Source: an uncultured Fibrobacter sp. (GTDB taxonomy: Bacteria; Fibrobacterota; Fibrobacteria; Fibrobacterales; Fibrobacteraceae). From it: DNA of 64,000 bases. Within the stretch, counting starts at the first letter, position 1; each line of letters starts with the position of its first letter. Position numbers and translations under genes: made by a program. The notes below the pieces were generated by a model that worked only from the letters and a program-made list of their open reading frames with translations, did not search any database and was not told where the DNA came from. The DNA is taken from contig NZ_CAMVDO010000001.1 of NCBI RefSeq assembly GCF_947166265.1, positions 186,001 through 250,000 of the forward strand, written 5' to 3'. Positions 25,410-33,292 of the stretch are shown here, in pieces.

Positions 25410-25455
25410 AATATAGCTTTTGTGTAAACGAAAGCCAACAATACATTTCTATATT
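25410..25455. promoter_or_regulatory. Divergent leaderless-type promoters
   Basis: Minus-strand TATATT (25410-25415) is exactly seven bases from the ATG at 25402. Plus-strand TATATT (25450-25455) is exactly seven bases from the ATG at 25463. No ribosome-binding sites are visible on either side. Confidence 0.6.
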
Positions 25456-25462
25456 ATACAAC

Positions 25463-26800
25463 ATGAACAACGTGATCGAAACTTTGAATGCAGCGGGGCA
25501 GCAAGAACTTGCTGCGAAATTGGAATCTTTGAGCGGTGATGCCCGCAAGGCCCTGGAGCGCGACATTGCAAGCCAGGACTGGGAAGAACTGAAGGCGCTT
25601 TACACCGAAAAATCGAACGCCTCGCTCGACGATAACGTGTCGGGCGACTTGAAGCCGATGCCGTTCAAGATTGCAACCGACGACTTGCGTTACGACTTTT
25701 GGAAAGAAACCGGAGAAATACTCCTCGGCAAGGGTCAGGTGGCAGCATTCCTCGTTGCAGGCGGACAGGGTTCCCGCCTCGGATTTGACGGTCCGAAGGG
25801 CATGTTCGATATCGGCCTTCCGAGTCACAAGAGCCTGTTCCAGTTGCAGGCAGAACGCTTGCAGAACTTGGCCGCCCAGGTAGGCCACGCGATTCCGTGG
25901 TGCATCATGACAAGTCCGCTGAATCACGAAGCTACGGTCAACTTCTTTACCGATCACAACTTTTTCGGGTACGCCCGCGAAAACATTCGTTTCTTTGAGC
26001 AGGGCACAATCTGCGCCTTGACCCCCGAAGGTAAGGCCGTTATCGATAACGACCGACTGGCTCTCGTTCCCGATGGAAACGGTGGATGCTTCAGGGCGCT
26101 CGCCCAGAGCGGCACACTCGCCTGGTTAATTGAAAAGGGTGTCCGCTACGTATTCCTCTACAGCGTCGATAACGCCCTCTGCCGCATTTGCGACCCGGCT
26201 TTTATCGGAGCGCTCGCTAGCGAAGGACGCAGCATGTCGGCATCCAAGGTGGTGCACAAGGCCGGTCCGAACGAAAAGGTGGGCATTTTCGCCCTGCAAA
26301 ACAACAAGCCCGGCGTGGTGGAATACAGCGACCTGCCCGAAAACTACCGCGACATGACGAACGCCGACGGGAGCCTCACTTTTGACGGAGGCAACATCGC
26401 CATTCACTTGTTCAAAATTGACGGTCTCCGCAAGTTGCAGACAAGCAAACTCCCGTGGCACACGGCCCGCAAGACCGTTTGCGGTATCGAAAAGTGCTGG
26501 AAGTTCGAGCAGTTCCTGTTCGATGCCTTTCCGCAGCTGGGCACGATGATGCCCTTTGGCGTGGTACGCGAAGAAGAATTCAGCCCGGTGAAGAACGCCG
26601 AAGGAAACGATTCCCCGAAAACGGCCCGCGAAATGATCGGCCGACTCCACCGCGAATGGCTTCGCAAGGCGCACGTCGAAGTAAATCCGAACAAGTTGTA
26701 CGAAGTTTCGCCCACGTTGAGCTACGCCGGCGAAGGACTCAGCCGCCGCGTATTCGAACGCGAACTCGGAAGAAACATTCTGGAATTTGACGAAGAGTAA
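25463..26800 (+). CDS. UAP/AGX-type UDP-sugar pyrophosphorylase
   Basis: This family couples UTP to a hexose- or N-acetylhexosamine-1-phosphate to form a UDP-sugar. The 445-aa product has the nucleotide-binding signature LVAGGQGSRLGFDGPKGMFD, then PWCIMTSPLNHEATV, FFEQGTICAL and LVPDGNGGCFRAL, matching the eukaryote-like UAP1/AGX pattern rather than bacterial GalU. Catalytic Arg/Lys residues of the first motif are present. Substrate is likely GlcNAc-1-P or glucose-1-P; not decidable here. It overlaps the following acyltransferase gene by 14 nt, so the two are probably co-translated. TATATT lies seven bases before the ATG. Confidence 0.88.
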   Translation: MNNVIETLNAAGQQELAAKLESLSGDARKALERDIASQDWEELKALYTEKSNASLDDNVSGDLKPMPFKIATDDLRYDFWKETGEILLGKGQVAAFLVAGGQGSRLGFDGPKGMFDIGLPSHKSLFQLQAERLQNLAAQVGHAIPWCIMTSPLNHEATVNFFTDHNFFGYARENIRFFEQGTICALTPEGKAVIDNDRLALVPDGNGGCFRALAQSGTLAWLIEKGVRYVFLYSVDNALCRICDPAFIGALASEGRSMSASKVVHKAGPNEKVGIFALQNNKPGVVEYSDLPENYRDMTNADGSLTFDGGNIAIHLFKIDGLRKLQTSKLPWHTARKTVCGIEKCWKFEQFLFDAFPQLGTMMPFGVVREEEFSPVKNAEGNDSPKTAREMIGRLHREWLRKAHVEVNPNKLYEVSPTLSYAGEGLSRRVFERELGRNILEFDEE

Positions 26801-27680
26801 AACATACAAGATTCTGGTGAACGTTTTGTTGAGAGTGCCGAACATATTCTATTCGGCACTTTTTGCAGTTGCATTTCCTGTCTACAAGGCGCTCCACACC
26901 AAACGGGCGTACGGGCGCACCGAAAAGCACCTCGCAAACGCGAAGGCCTATTTAAAAGCGAACGTAACCGCACGAGACGTTTTCAAGGGAATCTTCTGGA
27001 ATGCCCTCGATTCCTACCGGGGACTCGCCCGTTTCAAAAGCGTCGAACGTCGCATTGTCTACGAGAACGAAGACATTATCCGCAACGCCGTTGCGGAATG
27101 CACAAAGGCGGGCAAGCCGATTGCAGGCATCAGCATTCACCAGGGCGCATTCGAACTTTTGCACCGTAGCCTCTGCCGCTACAGCGAACACGTTCACCTG
27201 ATTACCGACTCCGTAGGCGACGAAGCCTTCCGCGAAGTGCTCAAAGACCTCCGCAGCGACCCGCACCTCACCGAATACCACCCCGAAGAAACCGGCAAGC
27301 TCATTCGCGACCTGTTCAACACCAAAGGAATTCTTGCGATGGTATTCGACCAAGGCAAGAACACCAAGGGAAATTCCGTCGAACTTTTTGGACAAAGTAG
27401 CACTCTCTACCTGCGGCTGATACAGAAAGTGAATCAGATGGGGGCAGGCGTCGTGACTTTCCGCACCTGGACCGAACACTCCCCAAAGGGACGTATCGTC
27501 ATCCGGTTCGAAAGCTACTATCCGCCAAGATTCGATTCCATCCAGATGCACCAGGCGCCTAGCGAATCGCAAAAAAACGAGCGCAGCGCACTCGTTTCAA
27601 GCATTGCTAAAGAAACTGAAAAGTGGATTTCCGAGCACCCCGAACAATGGAGCTGGAACTACCACGGAAACTTTCGGTAA
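26787..27680 (+). CDS. LpxL/HtrB-like acyltransferase
   Basis: These inner-membrane enzymes transfer a fatty acyl chain to lipid A precursors or similar glycolipids. The 297-aa protein has an N-terminal membrane-anchor segment (LVNVLLRVPNIFYSALFAVA), the HX4E motif HQGAFE (about residue 118-123), and the later AMVFDQGKNTKGNSVELFG and ARFKSVERRIVYEN blocks. These features match the LpxL/LpxM group, with weaker overall resemblance than for E. coli. The start is a TTG at 26787 overlapping the preceding gene; a GTG at 26817 is an alternative. Acyl donor and target unknown. The overlap with the UAP-type gene suggests coupled envelope glycolipid work. Confidence 0.8.
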   Translation: MTKSKTYKILVNVLLRVPNIFYSALFAVAFPVYKALHTKRAYGRTEKHLANAKAYLKANVTARDVFKGIFWNALDSYRGLARFKSVERRIVYENEDIIRNAVAECTKAGKPIAGISIHQGAFELLHRSLCRYSEHVHLITDSVGDEAFREVLKDLRSDPHLTEYHPEETGKLIRDLFNTKGILAMVFDQGKNTKGNSVELFGQSSTLYLRLIQKVNQMGAGVVTFRTWTEHSPKGRIVIRFESYYPPRFDSIQMHQAPSESQKNERSALVSSIAKETEKWISEHPEQWSWNYHGNFR

Positions 27681-27716
27681 TTCAAAAATAAATTCCGTAA
27701 AGGAATTCAGGGAACC

Positions 27717-28571
27717 CTAACTACCGAACAGAGTGTCCTTGATGCGCTGGAAAGTCGATTCTTCGTCTTCGTCATTGCGCACCATGACGACAACTTTAGA
27801 CGTTGCATAATGGTCCGTAAAGTTGATTACCTTTTCGCGTTCCTCGGTCACCGACAACGCAGCAAGTCCAATATCCGCCTTGCCCGAACGAACCGATTCT
27901 ATAATATCATCGAAATCCATATCCAGAATTTCGAGCGGACGTTCCATATAGTCGGCAATGTAACGTGCTATTTCAATGTCGATTCCCACAACATGGCCGT
28001 CGCGACGGTACTCAAACGGAGGAAACTCCGCATTCGTTGCCACCTTCAAAACAGGCCCCGTTGTAGAATCCGCCTGGACACGGAAATTGCCCGAGCCACC
28101 GATATAGGAATTAAAAATCGAATCAAAGACACCCATTGCTCGCATCTGGATTAGGGCGACATTCACCGTATCGAGCAGGCCCCATTTTTCCTTAGCCACA
28201 ACCCCTGCATACGATTCCTCCTTAAAGGTTTCGTTCAAAATCCGCAAGGACGGATTCTTGTCGACAAAAACCTTCGCTGGAGCGTCGTCACTCAGCACGG
28301 CATCGAGTTCACCACGGCGCAAAGCCTCTACGGCTTCTGCAAGCGTCGTAAAAACTTGAGCGTGAATTCGGCTAGAATCGTCACCGTATTCCGCCGCATA
28401 CACCTCTCCCGTTGTCCCTTCGAGAACCCCGACCTTCTTATGGCTCAGGTCGTTTATCGAGAACACTCGATTCGCGGGAATTTCTGACTTGTTGCAACCC
28501 ACCAGAACCCCAATTACAAGGAGGGCTGCAGAAATCAAAAGACTCTTCATTGTTAGATTTTTAGCTTTCAT
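27717..28571 (-). CDS. SBP_bac_3-like lipoprotein with permuted domain order (copy 1)
   Basis: The 284-aa lipoprotein starts MKAKNLTMKS with lipobox LVGCNK; RBS AGGAG. Its parts match the amino-acid-type solute-binding fold (SBP_bac_3), but in swapped order. Residues about 40-165 (HKKVGVLEGTTGEVYAAEYG, AVEALRRGELDAVLSDD, SYAGVVAKEKW) match the C-terminal half of ordinary members. Residues about 175-270 (LKVATNAEFPPFEYRRDGHV, GIDIEIARYIADYMERPLEI, GKADIGLAALSVTEEREKVI, NFTDHYATSK) match the N-terminal half. This looks like circular permutation. A partner ABC permease is not seen in the window. It is 8 nt downstream of its paralogue at 28580, so probably co-transcribed. Ligand unknown. Confidence 0.72.
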   Translation of the reverse strand: MKAKNLTMKSLLISAALLVIGVLVGCNKSEIPANRVFSINDLSHKKVGVLEGTTGEVYAAEYGDDSSRIHAQVFTTLAEAVEALRRGELDAVLSDDAPAKVFVDKNPSLRILNETFKEESYAGVVAKEKWGLLDTVNVALIQMRAMGVFDSIFNSYIGGSGNFRVQADSTTGPVLKVATNAEFPPFEYRRDGHVVGIDIEIARYIADYMERPLEILDMDFDDIIESVRSGKADIGLAALSVTEEREKVINFTDHYATSKVVVMVRNDEDEESTFQRIKDTLFGS

Positions 28572-28579
28572 GTTCTCTC

Positions 28580-29419
28580 CTAATACCCAAACAGCATTTC
28601 CTTTATGCGCGAAAAAAATGATTTTTCCTGGCCACTACGCACAACCACAATTATCCTAGACGTTGCATAGTAATCCGTAAAGTTGATAATCTGCCGACGT
28701 TCCTCGGACACCGAAAGCGCTGAAAAGCCCAAGTCCACCTTGCCATCCCGAACAGCTCCAATAATATTCTCGAAGTCCATATCGATAATTTCTACCGGGC
28801 GTTCCAAATGCTTTGCGACATAACGAATGATTTCAACATCGATGCCCATCATTTGCTTCTTGTCATCGTAAAATACGAACGGCGGAAATTTCGCACAGGT
28901 CGCCACCTTCAGAACAGGCCCCTTGACGGATTCCTGCTTGACGCGGTATTTCTTATTTCCACCAACATAAGATGCAAAAATAGAGTCGTAAACACCCATG
29001 GCACGCAACTGGATCAGGGCAAGATTGACCGAATCAAGCAACCCCAGATTTTCTTTCGCAACAACCCCCGCATACGATTCCTCCATAAAGGATTCGTCCA
29101 ATATCTGAATCGACGGGTCCTTACTAGCGACGACCTTGGCAGGGACATCGTCACTCAGAGCGGCATCGAGCGAACCCTGCTCCAGGGCCTCCACCATTTC
29201 CGAAAGCGTCGAGAAGGACTGCAATTGCATTTTGGCAGAATCTCCGCCAAAATTAGACGCATAAGCCTCGGCCGTGGTCCCCTTAATGACACCAACCCTC
29301 TTGTTTCCAAGGTCATTAACCGAAAACACCTTGTTTTCTAAAACATCGTTTTTTCCACACCCCACAAGCGCCAATGTCACTAAAAGCGCACAAAGAGTTA
29401 AAAAAAACGTTTTTACCAC
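28580..29419 (-). CDS. SBP_bac_3-like lipoprotein with permuted domain order (copy 2)
   Basis: The 279-aa protein starts with GTG at 29419 (RBS GAGG six bases upstream), lipobox LALVGCGK. It is a clear paralogue of the product of 27717-28571, with the same unusual order: first KRVGVIKGTTAEAYASNFGG, EALEQGSLDAALSDD and YAGVVAKENLGLLDSVN, then LKVATCAKFPPFVFYDDKKQ, GIDVEIIRYVAKHLERPVEI, GKVDLGFSALSVSEERRQII and NFTDYYATSR. It is the upstream gene of a two-gene operon. Both end with a similar short tail ((Q/S)RIKxxLFG). No transporter genes adjoin. Role unknown; ligand sensing in the periplasm is a reasonable guess. Confidence 0.72.
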   Translation of the reverse strand: MVKTFFLTLCALLVTLALVGCGKNDVLENKVFSVNDLGNKRVGVIKGTTAEAYASNFGGDSAKMQLQSFSTLSEMVEALEQGSLDAALSDDVPAKVVASKDPSIQILDESFMEESYAGVVAKENLGLLDSVNLALIQLRAMGVYDSIFASYVGGNKKYRVKQESVKGPVLKVATCAKFPPFVFYDDKKQMMGIDVEIIRYVAKHLERPVEIIDMDFENIIGAVRDGKVDLGFSALSVSEERRQIINFTDYYATSRIIVVVRSGQEKSFFSRIKEMLFGY

Positions 29420-29557
29420 AATAACCTCATTATTTTATTACAATATTAGAAAGATTTTTAAAGATTTAAAGTAAAATCTATGTAAAACAACCAACACCCC
29501 CGTCAAAACGCTGAATTTTACAGAATTTCCGAAAAAAACTATCTTTATGATGTGCAT

Positions 29558-29727
29558 GGGCGAAAGCCGGGCACGGTCGTGAGAGCGCGAACCCAGAGTA
29601 AGTACCGACTTATTTGCTGTTCGCGCGGAGCTATGTGAGCGACAAGTGCTCGGGCGAAAGCCGGGCATGGTCGCGAGAGCGCGAGCCCAGAGTAAGAACC
29701 GACTTATTTGCAGCTCGCGCGGGATTA
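29558..29727. repeat. Two tandem copies of a structured ~94-bp repeat
   Basis: Two copies (starting 29558 and 29652, period 94) share GGGCGAAAGCCGGGC, a 5' arm GCGCGA(A/G)C, the core TAAG-ACCGACTTATTTGC and a 3' arm G(T/C)TCGCGC. In the first copy the arms are GCGCGAAC/GTTCGCGC, in the second GCGCGAGC/GCTCGCGC, a compensatory change. The core equals that of the 42066-42382 repeats. Function unknown. Confidence 0.85.
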
Positions 29728-29733
29728 TAAATT

Positions 29734-30204
29734 ATGTCGTTGAATCAAGAAGAAGAATTTCAGCTCGAGTGGATCAAGAACCACCACATGGAAGACAAGG
29801 ACGCCCAAATGCAGAAGGAGGCTGCAGATGCCGCCGCCGAACGTCCCGCGCGGTCCCCGCGCGGGCGCAAGATGCGCCGTAATCCCAGCGCCTGGGAACT
29901 CCCCATCCCCGAAGATGAAATCGACCTCCACGGCATGACATCCGACGAGGCGGCAGAAGCCGTCGAACGGCGCATCGATGACCTGATGATTGCAGGCCTC
30001 AAGGTACTCCGGGTCATCCACGGCGGCGGAAACCCCAGCTACGGGAACGTCAAGCGGATCATCGACCGCAAGGTCCGTTCCGAATGGAGCAACCGCATCC
30101 AACTCTACAAAGTCGAACCCGACAACGCGGGTTCGAGCATCATGATACTCGGAAAACCCCGTCCAGCCCCCGAAGGACGCCCCCAAAAGGCACGCAAAAA
30201 GTAA
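29734..30204 (+). CDS. Smr-domain protein
   Basis: Smr domains (MutS2 C-terminal type) are DNA or RNA nicking or binding modules. The 156-aa protein has a charged N-terminal helical extension (about 1-55) and a C-terminal Smr domain (about 63-150) with the key DLHGMTSDEAAEAVERRID (xDLHG), then LRVIHGGGNPSYGN (the GxG loop) and a conserved K(V)IDRK region. The protein is cytoplasmic and basic at the end (RPQKARKK). It begins immediately after the structured 94-bp repeat, with no good ribosome site. Family is clear; substrate and role (DNA repair versus ribosome rescue) are not. Confidence 0.88.
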   Translation: MSLNQEEEFQLEWIKNHHMEDKDAQMQKEAADAAAERPARSPRGRKMRRNPSAWELPIPEDEIDLHGMTSDEAAEAVERRIDDLMIAGLKVLRVIHGGGNPSYGNVKRIIDRKVRSEWSNRIQLYKVEPDNAGSSIMILGKPRPAPEGRPQKARKK

Positions 30205-30284
30205 AAAAAGAACCTTTTTTCACTTTTTTTGCTCCGTTACCCTTTAAAATTTCCGCACTTTTAGCTATAATTGGACCACCGAAC

Positions 30285-30358
30285 CGGAATATAGCTCAGC
30301 CTGGTAGAGCGCTTGCTTCGGGAGCAAGAGGTCGTGAGTTCGAATCTCGCTATTCCGA
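30285..30358 (+). tRNA. tRNA-Pro (anticodon CGG)
   Basis: Acceptor stem CGGAATA pairs with TATTCCG (30285-30291 / 30351-30357) with discriminator A. The D arm (TAGCTCAGCCTGGTAGAGC), an anticodon stem-loop CTTGC-TTCGGGA-GCAAG with anticodon CGG, and a T arm with GTTCGAATC are all in place. CCA is not encoded. No intron. Its T-arm and 3' end are repeated downstream (see the repeat entry). Confidence 0.95.
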
Positions 30359-30656
30359 TAAGACAAAAAGACACCTTCTAGGGTGTCTTTTTTGTCTTAT
30401 ATGAATTTGGCGGGATTGAGAACGAACGACGAAGTCGTGAGTTCGATTACGCTCTAAGTGAATGAAGTGAAACGCAGAGCGGAAGCCTTGACCGGCAACA
30501 ACGTTGCCGGCAAGCCCGAAGGGCGAAACGGGAATAACAAGACCGTTTCGGCAATCTCGCTATTCCGATAAGACAAAAAGACACCTTCTAGGGTGTCTTT
30601 TTTGTCTTATATGAATTTGGCGGGATTGAGAACGAGCGACGAAGTCGTGAGTTCGA
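30331..30656 (+). repeat. Repeated 3' part of tRNA-Pro with terminator
   Basis: GTCGTGAGTTCGA, the T-arm of tRNA-Pro (30331-30343), recurs at 30434-30446 and at 30644-30656. AATCTCGCTATTCCG with the following 43-bp hairpin and ATGAATTTGGCGGGATTG occurs at 30343-30446 and again at 30553-30656 (104 bp, one visible mismatch). Between 30447 and 30552 lies an unrelated insertion with internal palindromes, right inside the T-loop sequence. The third copy is also interrupted there. Confidence 0.85.
30358..30400 (+). terminator. Terminator of tRNA-Pro, near-perfect palindrome
   Basis: ATAAGACAAAAAGACACC pairs with GGTGTCTTTTTGTCTTAT around TTCTAG, with a T-run inside the descending arm. A second copy is at 30568-30610. 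The palindrome could also serve as a site for something else. Confidence 0.8.
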
Positions 30657-30697
30657 CTAACTTGCCCCATGAGCGTAGCGAATTTTGGGCAAGTTAG
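30657..30697. repeat. Inverted repeat CTAACTTGCCC / GGGCAAGTTAG
   Basis: An 11-bp perfect inverted repeat around 19 bp of spacer, directly after the third tRNA-Pro T-arm copy. It is unrelated to the tRNA and looks like a small inserted element. Confidence 0.6.
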
Positions 30698-30848
30698 AGA
30701 TTACGCCGCAGGCGTAACCCGAAGGGCAAAATGTGAAATGAAATGAACATTTTGTCTTATCTCGCTTTGCTGAGGAAGGTAAAAGCCGAAGCCATGCGAG
30801 GTTTTTGTCTTATCTCGCTCCACGCATCCACCACCGTTTTTCACCCCA

Positions 30849-30889
30849 GTACAGGCGGCCTCACTCCGTTCCACTATTTTAGCCTGTAC
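30849..30889. repeat. GTACAGGC...GCCTGTAC palindromic element
   Basis: 8-bp inverted repeat with ATTTTAGCCTGTAC on the right side. A longer version occurs at 51333-51373. Occurs just after the stop codon side of the MFS gene. Confidence 0.6.
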
Positions 30890-30911
30890 AAACCCAATTT
30901 TCCGCGGCAAT

Positions 30912-32222
30912 CTACAAATTTTTTCCCCGTCTCTTCACCCGAGCCACCGCCAGCTTCTTCTTTTTCGCTCGACGTCTTTCCCTGCGAAGTTTCCGACGAA
31001 GTTCCGCCATTTTCTCCACCTGCTGCAGAATATCCTTAATCCGCTCCGTCGCAAAGGCATTATGCAACTTCTTACGCGTCACATAATCCAGCAAGCAAAC
31101 ACAAAGCAGCAGGCAGCCTACAAACAAAGCCAAAGCAACGGGCCACACCGTTACAGAAGTCTTGCTCGCCACAAACCCAAAGGCCGCAGGCATCAGAATA
31201 GACCCCACATAAGAACCCGCCATCTGAATACTAATGGCACGCCCCGAAAGCTTTTCTCCAAAACGCGCAGGCGTCGCATGAATCAGCGACGGATACACAG
31301 GAGCGCACCCAAAACCAAGTAAGCAAATGCAAACCGGAGTAAACCAGAGCGGAAGCGGCAACACAAGCACAAAACAGCCAAGCACCACAAGCGCAATGCC
31401 CGCATGAATCAGGCGCAAGTCCGTAAACTTGATCGCAAAAAATCCACTCAGAATACGCCCGACCATGACACTTGCAAACATAAGCGAAACCGCAAGCGCT
31501 CCAATTTCAGGTTCAAAGCCTCGCGCAACCAAATAAGTACCGCACCAAAGGCTTGTGGAAATTTCAAGCGACGAATAAAAGAAGAACACCCAGAACGAAA
31601 GTTTCATTCCAGGAACCTTCAAAGCCGCGCGTAACGAAACATCAGCAGCACCGGATTCCTGCGGTGACGAATCGCGTGCTTCCGTCTTTTTCCAAACCGG
31701 AAGCGTCAAGAGCATCATCACGGCAATGAGTGCAAGCAGCAAGGCGACAAGGTAATAAGCGCCCCGCCATCCATGTTCCGTCACCACCGACAAAGACAGC
31801 AGCGCAGGCCCTAGGCAAGCGCCCACACCCCAACTCGCATGCAGCCAACTCGTATGTTTCGACTCAAGATAAATGGCCGCAAAATTGTTCAGCGATACAT
31901 CAATTGCCCCGGCACCGATTCCCATGGGTACCGCCCACAGGCACATCACCCAAAAAGCACTCGAAAAGCCATAACCGACCGATGCTACCGCGGTAAGGGC
32001 GATACTCACAAAGACTAGCTTACCCGTCCCGAGAATCCGCATCAGCCCCGGTGTATGCAAACTCGAAATAATCGTCCCGGCACTCACGATAATCGACAAA
32101 AGCCCTGCCGCCGAAAGCGGAGCCTTCAAATCCAACTGCATTAAGGGCCAAGCCACCCCCAGCACCGTATCCGGGAGTCCTAGGCCAATAAAGGCCGCAT
32201 AGATGACAACAAGTAAAAGCAA
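30912..32222 (-). CDS. Major facilitator superfamily transporter
   Basis: The 436-aa protein has about twelve transmembrane segments, starting LLLVVIYAAFIGLGLPDTVLG (the family loop motif GxPDxxxG-like), and the N-terminal half includes IGAGAIDVSLNNFAAIYLES and LHASWGVGACLGPALLS. The second half is of the FucP/sugar-like class, but substrate cannot be given. The last 50 residues are strongly basic and predicted coiled coil (LRRKLRRERRRAKKKKLAVA), which is unusual for MFS. The start is TTG at 32222 because the preceding frame has a stop, giving an 18-bp gap from the TPR gene. It is probably the tail of the TonB operon transcript or follows it. Confidence 0.85.
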   Translation of the reverse strand: MLLLVVIYAAFIGLGLPDTVLGVAWPLMQLDLKAPLSAAGLLSIIVSAGTIISSLHTPGLMRILGTGKLVFVSIALTAVASVGYGFSSAFWVMCLWAVPMGIGAGAIDVSLNNFAAIYLESKHTSWLHASWGVGACLGPALLSLSVVTEHGWRGAYYLVALLLALIAVMMLLTLPVWKKTEARDSSPQESGAADVSLRAALKVPGMKLSFWVFFFYSSLEISTSLWCGTYLVARGFEPEIGALAVSLMFASVMVGRILSGFFAIKFTDLRLIHAGIALVVLGCFVLVLPLPLWFTPVCICLLGFGCAPVYPSLIHATPARFGEKLSGRAISIQMAGSYVGSILMPAAFGFVASKTSVTVWPVALALFVGCLLLCVCLLDYVTRKKLHNAFATERIKDILQQVEKMAELRRKLRRERRRAKKKKLAVARVKRRGKNL

Positions 32223-32239
32223 GCGCTACACCGGAAAAA

Positions 32240-33292
32240 TCATTTTTTTTCGCGAATACGCTTGTACAGACTTTCGGCCTTTTCGGTATCGCCGGCGTTC
32301 GAGAAAACGTGACCTACATTTTCGGCTCCGATACGTCCTTGGGAATTTCCCGCAAGCCACGCTTTCATATAACATTCAAAAGCTTCGTCGTAGCGTTTTT
32401 GGGTAAAGTAAATTTGTCCTAAATCAAGATTCAAATCAGCCTTTCCCTTGCTATGCCGGAGGCCTTCTTCGAGCGTGAAGATCGCCATCCACGGAGAATT
32501 ATTCTGCACATACATTTGCGCGAGGTAGCGGCGGGCAGAAACATTTTCCGGATCCATCAAAATTCCGTTTTCCATCTCGTTCAGGGACTGCCGCGTAGAA
32601 TCCATGCTGCGGTAATAGTAGGCCATGGTAAAGTGCACATCGGCGCCTGCGGTAGCCGTCATCTGGAGAGCATTCTGAAGCGTCTTGATGGCATATTCAT
32701 AGTCGCCGAGTTTTTCGTAGACTTCGGCAAGGCCGTACCACGCATCCATTCGGTCCGGATTCAGCTGCAGGGCTCGTTCAAAATTTTTCTGCGCAAGCGT
32801 CCAGTCGCGCCCCTTCAAGTAACATTCCGCCAAAGCAAAATGCACATGGTCCGATTCCACGCCAAGTTCGACAGCACGGTTGTAAGCAGCAATGGCCTCG
32901 CCTACGTCGCCCCCCAAATAATAGAGGTCACCCAGGAGCATCCAAGCCTTTTCAAATGTCGGCAGCAGTTCCACGGTGCGCTTGTAGGCCACCATTGCAA
33001 CCTGCTTGCGGTCGAGTTGCACCAAGGCGTTTCCCAGGTTGAACCAGGCGAAAGGTTCGTAGCGGCCCTCATCAATCGCGGCACGATACAGCGGCACCGC
33101 TTCCTTGAATTTTCCCTGATCGTACAACTCATTAGCCTTGAAGAAATAATCTTCAGCAGCGAAAAGAGGAATCGCATAAAATAAAATCAAGACGAGAGAC
33201 AAGAGACGAGAGACGAGAGAATTCCGTCTCAAACTTCTTTCGTCTTTCGTCTGTAGGGCGAAGCCCGTTCTTTCGTCTAATCTAGTTGACAA
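32240..33292 (-). CDS. TPR-repeat protein at end of the TonB operon
   Basis: The 350-aa protein has a hydrophobic N-terminal segment (LSLVLILFYAIPLFAAEDYF), then about seven tetratricopeptide repeats (e.g. AFWNLGN-type ARGN, QGKFKEAVPLYRAA, PDRMDAWYGLAEVYEKLGDY). The DNA for the first 40 residues (about 33185-33280) is low-complexity CTCGTC-type repeat, so part of the N-terminus may not be translated. The formal start is TTG at 33292, overlapping the TonB stop. A TPR protein at the end is standard for DUF3450/TtpC-type TonB operons. It is likely periplasmic and supports assembly or activity of the complex. Confidence 0.75.
   Translation of the reverse strand: MSTRLDERTGFALQTKDERSLRRNSLVSRLLSLVLILFYAIPLFAAEDYFFKANELYDQGKFKEAVPLYRAAIDEGRYEPFAWFNLGNALVQLDRKQVAMVAYKRTVELLPTFEKAWMLLGDLYYLGGDVGEAIAAYNRAVELGVESDHVHFALAECYLKGRDWTLAQKNFERALQLNPDRMDAWYGLAEVYEKLGDYEYAIKTLQNALQMTATAGADVHFTMAYYYRSMDSTRQSLNEMENGILMDPENVSARRYLAQMYVQNNSPWMAIFTLEEGLRHSKGKADLNLDLGQIYFTQKRYDEAFECYMKAWLAGNSQGRIGAENVGHVFSNAGDTEKAESLYKRIREKK

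Larger units (their letters stand above)
30447..30911. other. Gene-free region after tRNA-Pro with small palindromes
   Basis: No coding frame is convincing here. Contents are the tRNA-tail repeat, an insertion with CCGGCAAC/GTTGCCGG (30502-30520), the IR at 30657-30697, further TTTTGTCTTATCTCGCT copies (around 30751 and 30804) and the GTACAGGC/GCCTGTAC element at 30849-30889. Confidence 0.6.

Noticed and set aside
30447-30911. Short frames in the tRNA-Pro downstream region
   Set aside because: No ribosome sites or recognisable proteins; they coincide with repeats and palindromes.
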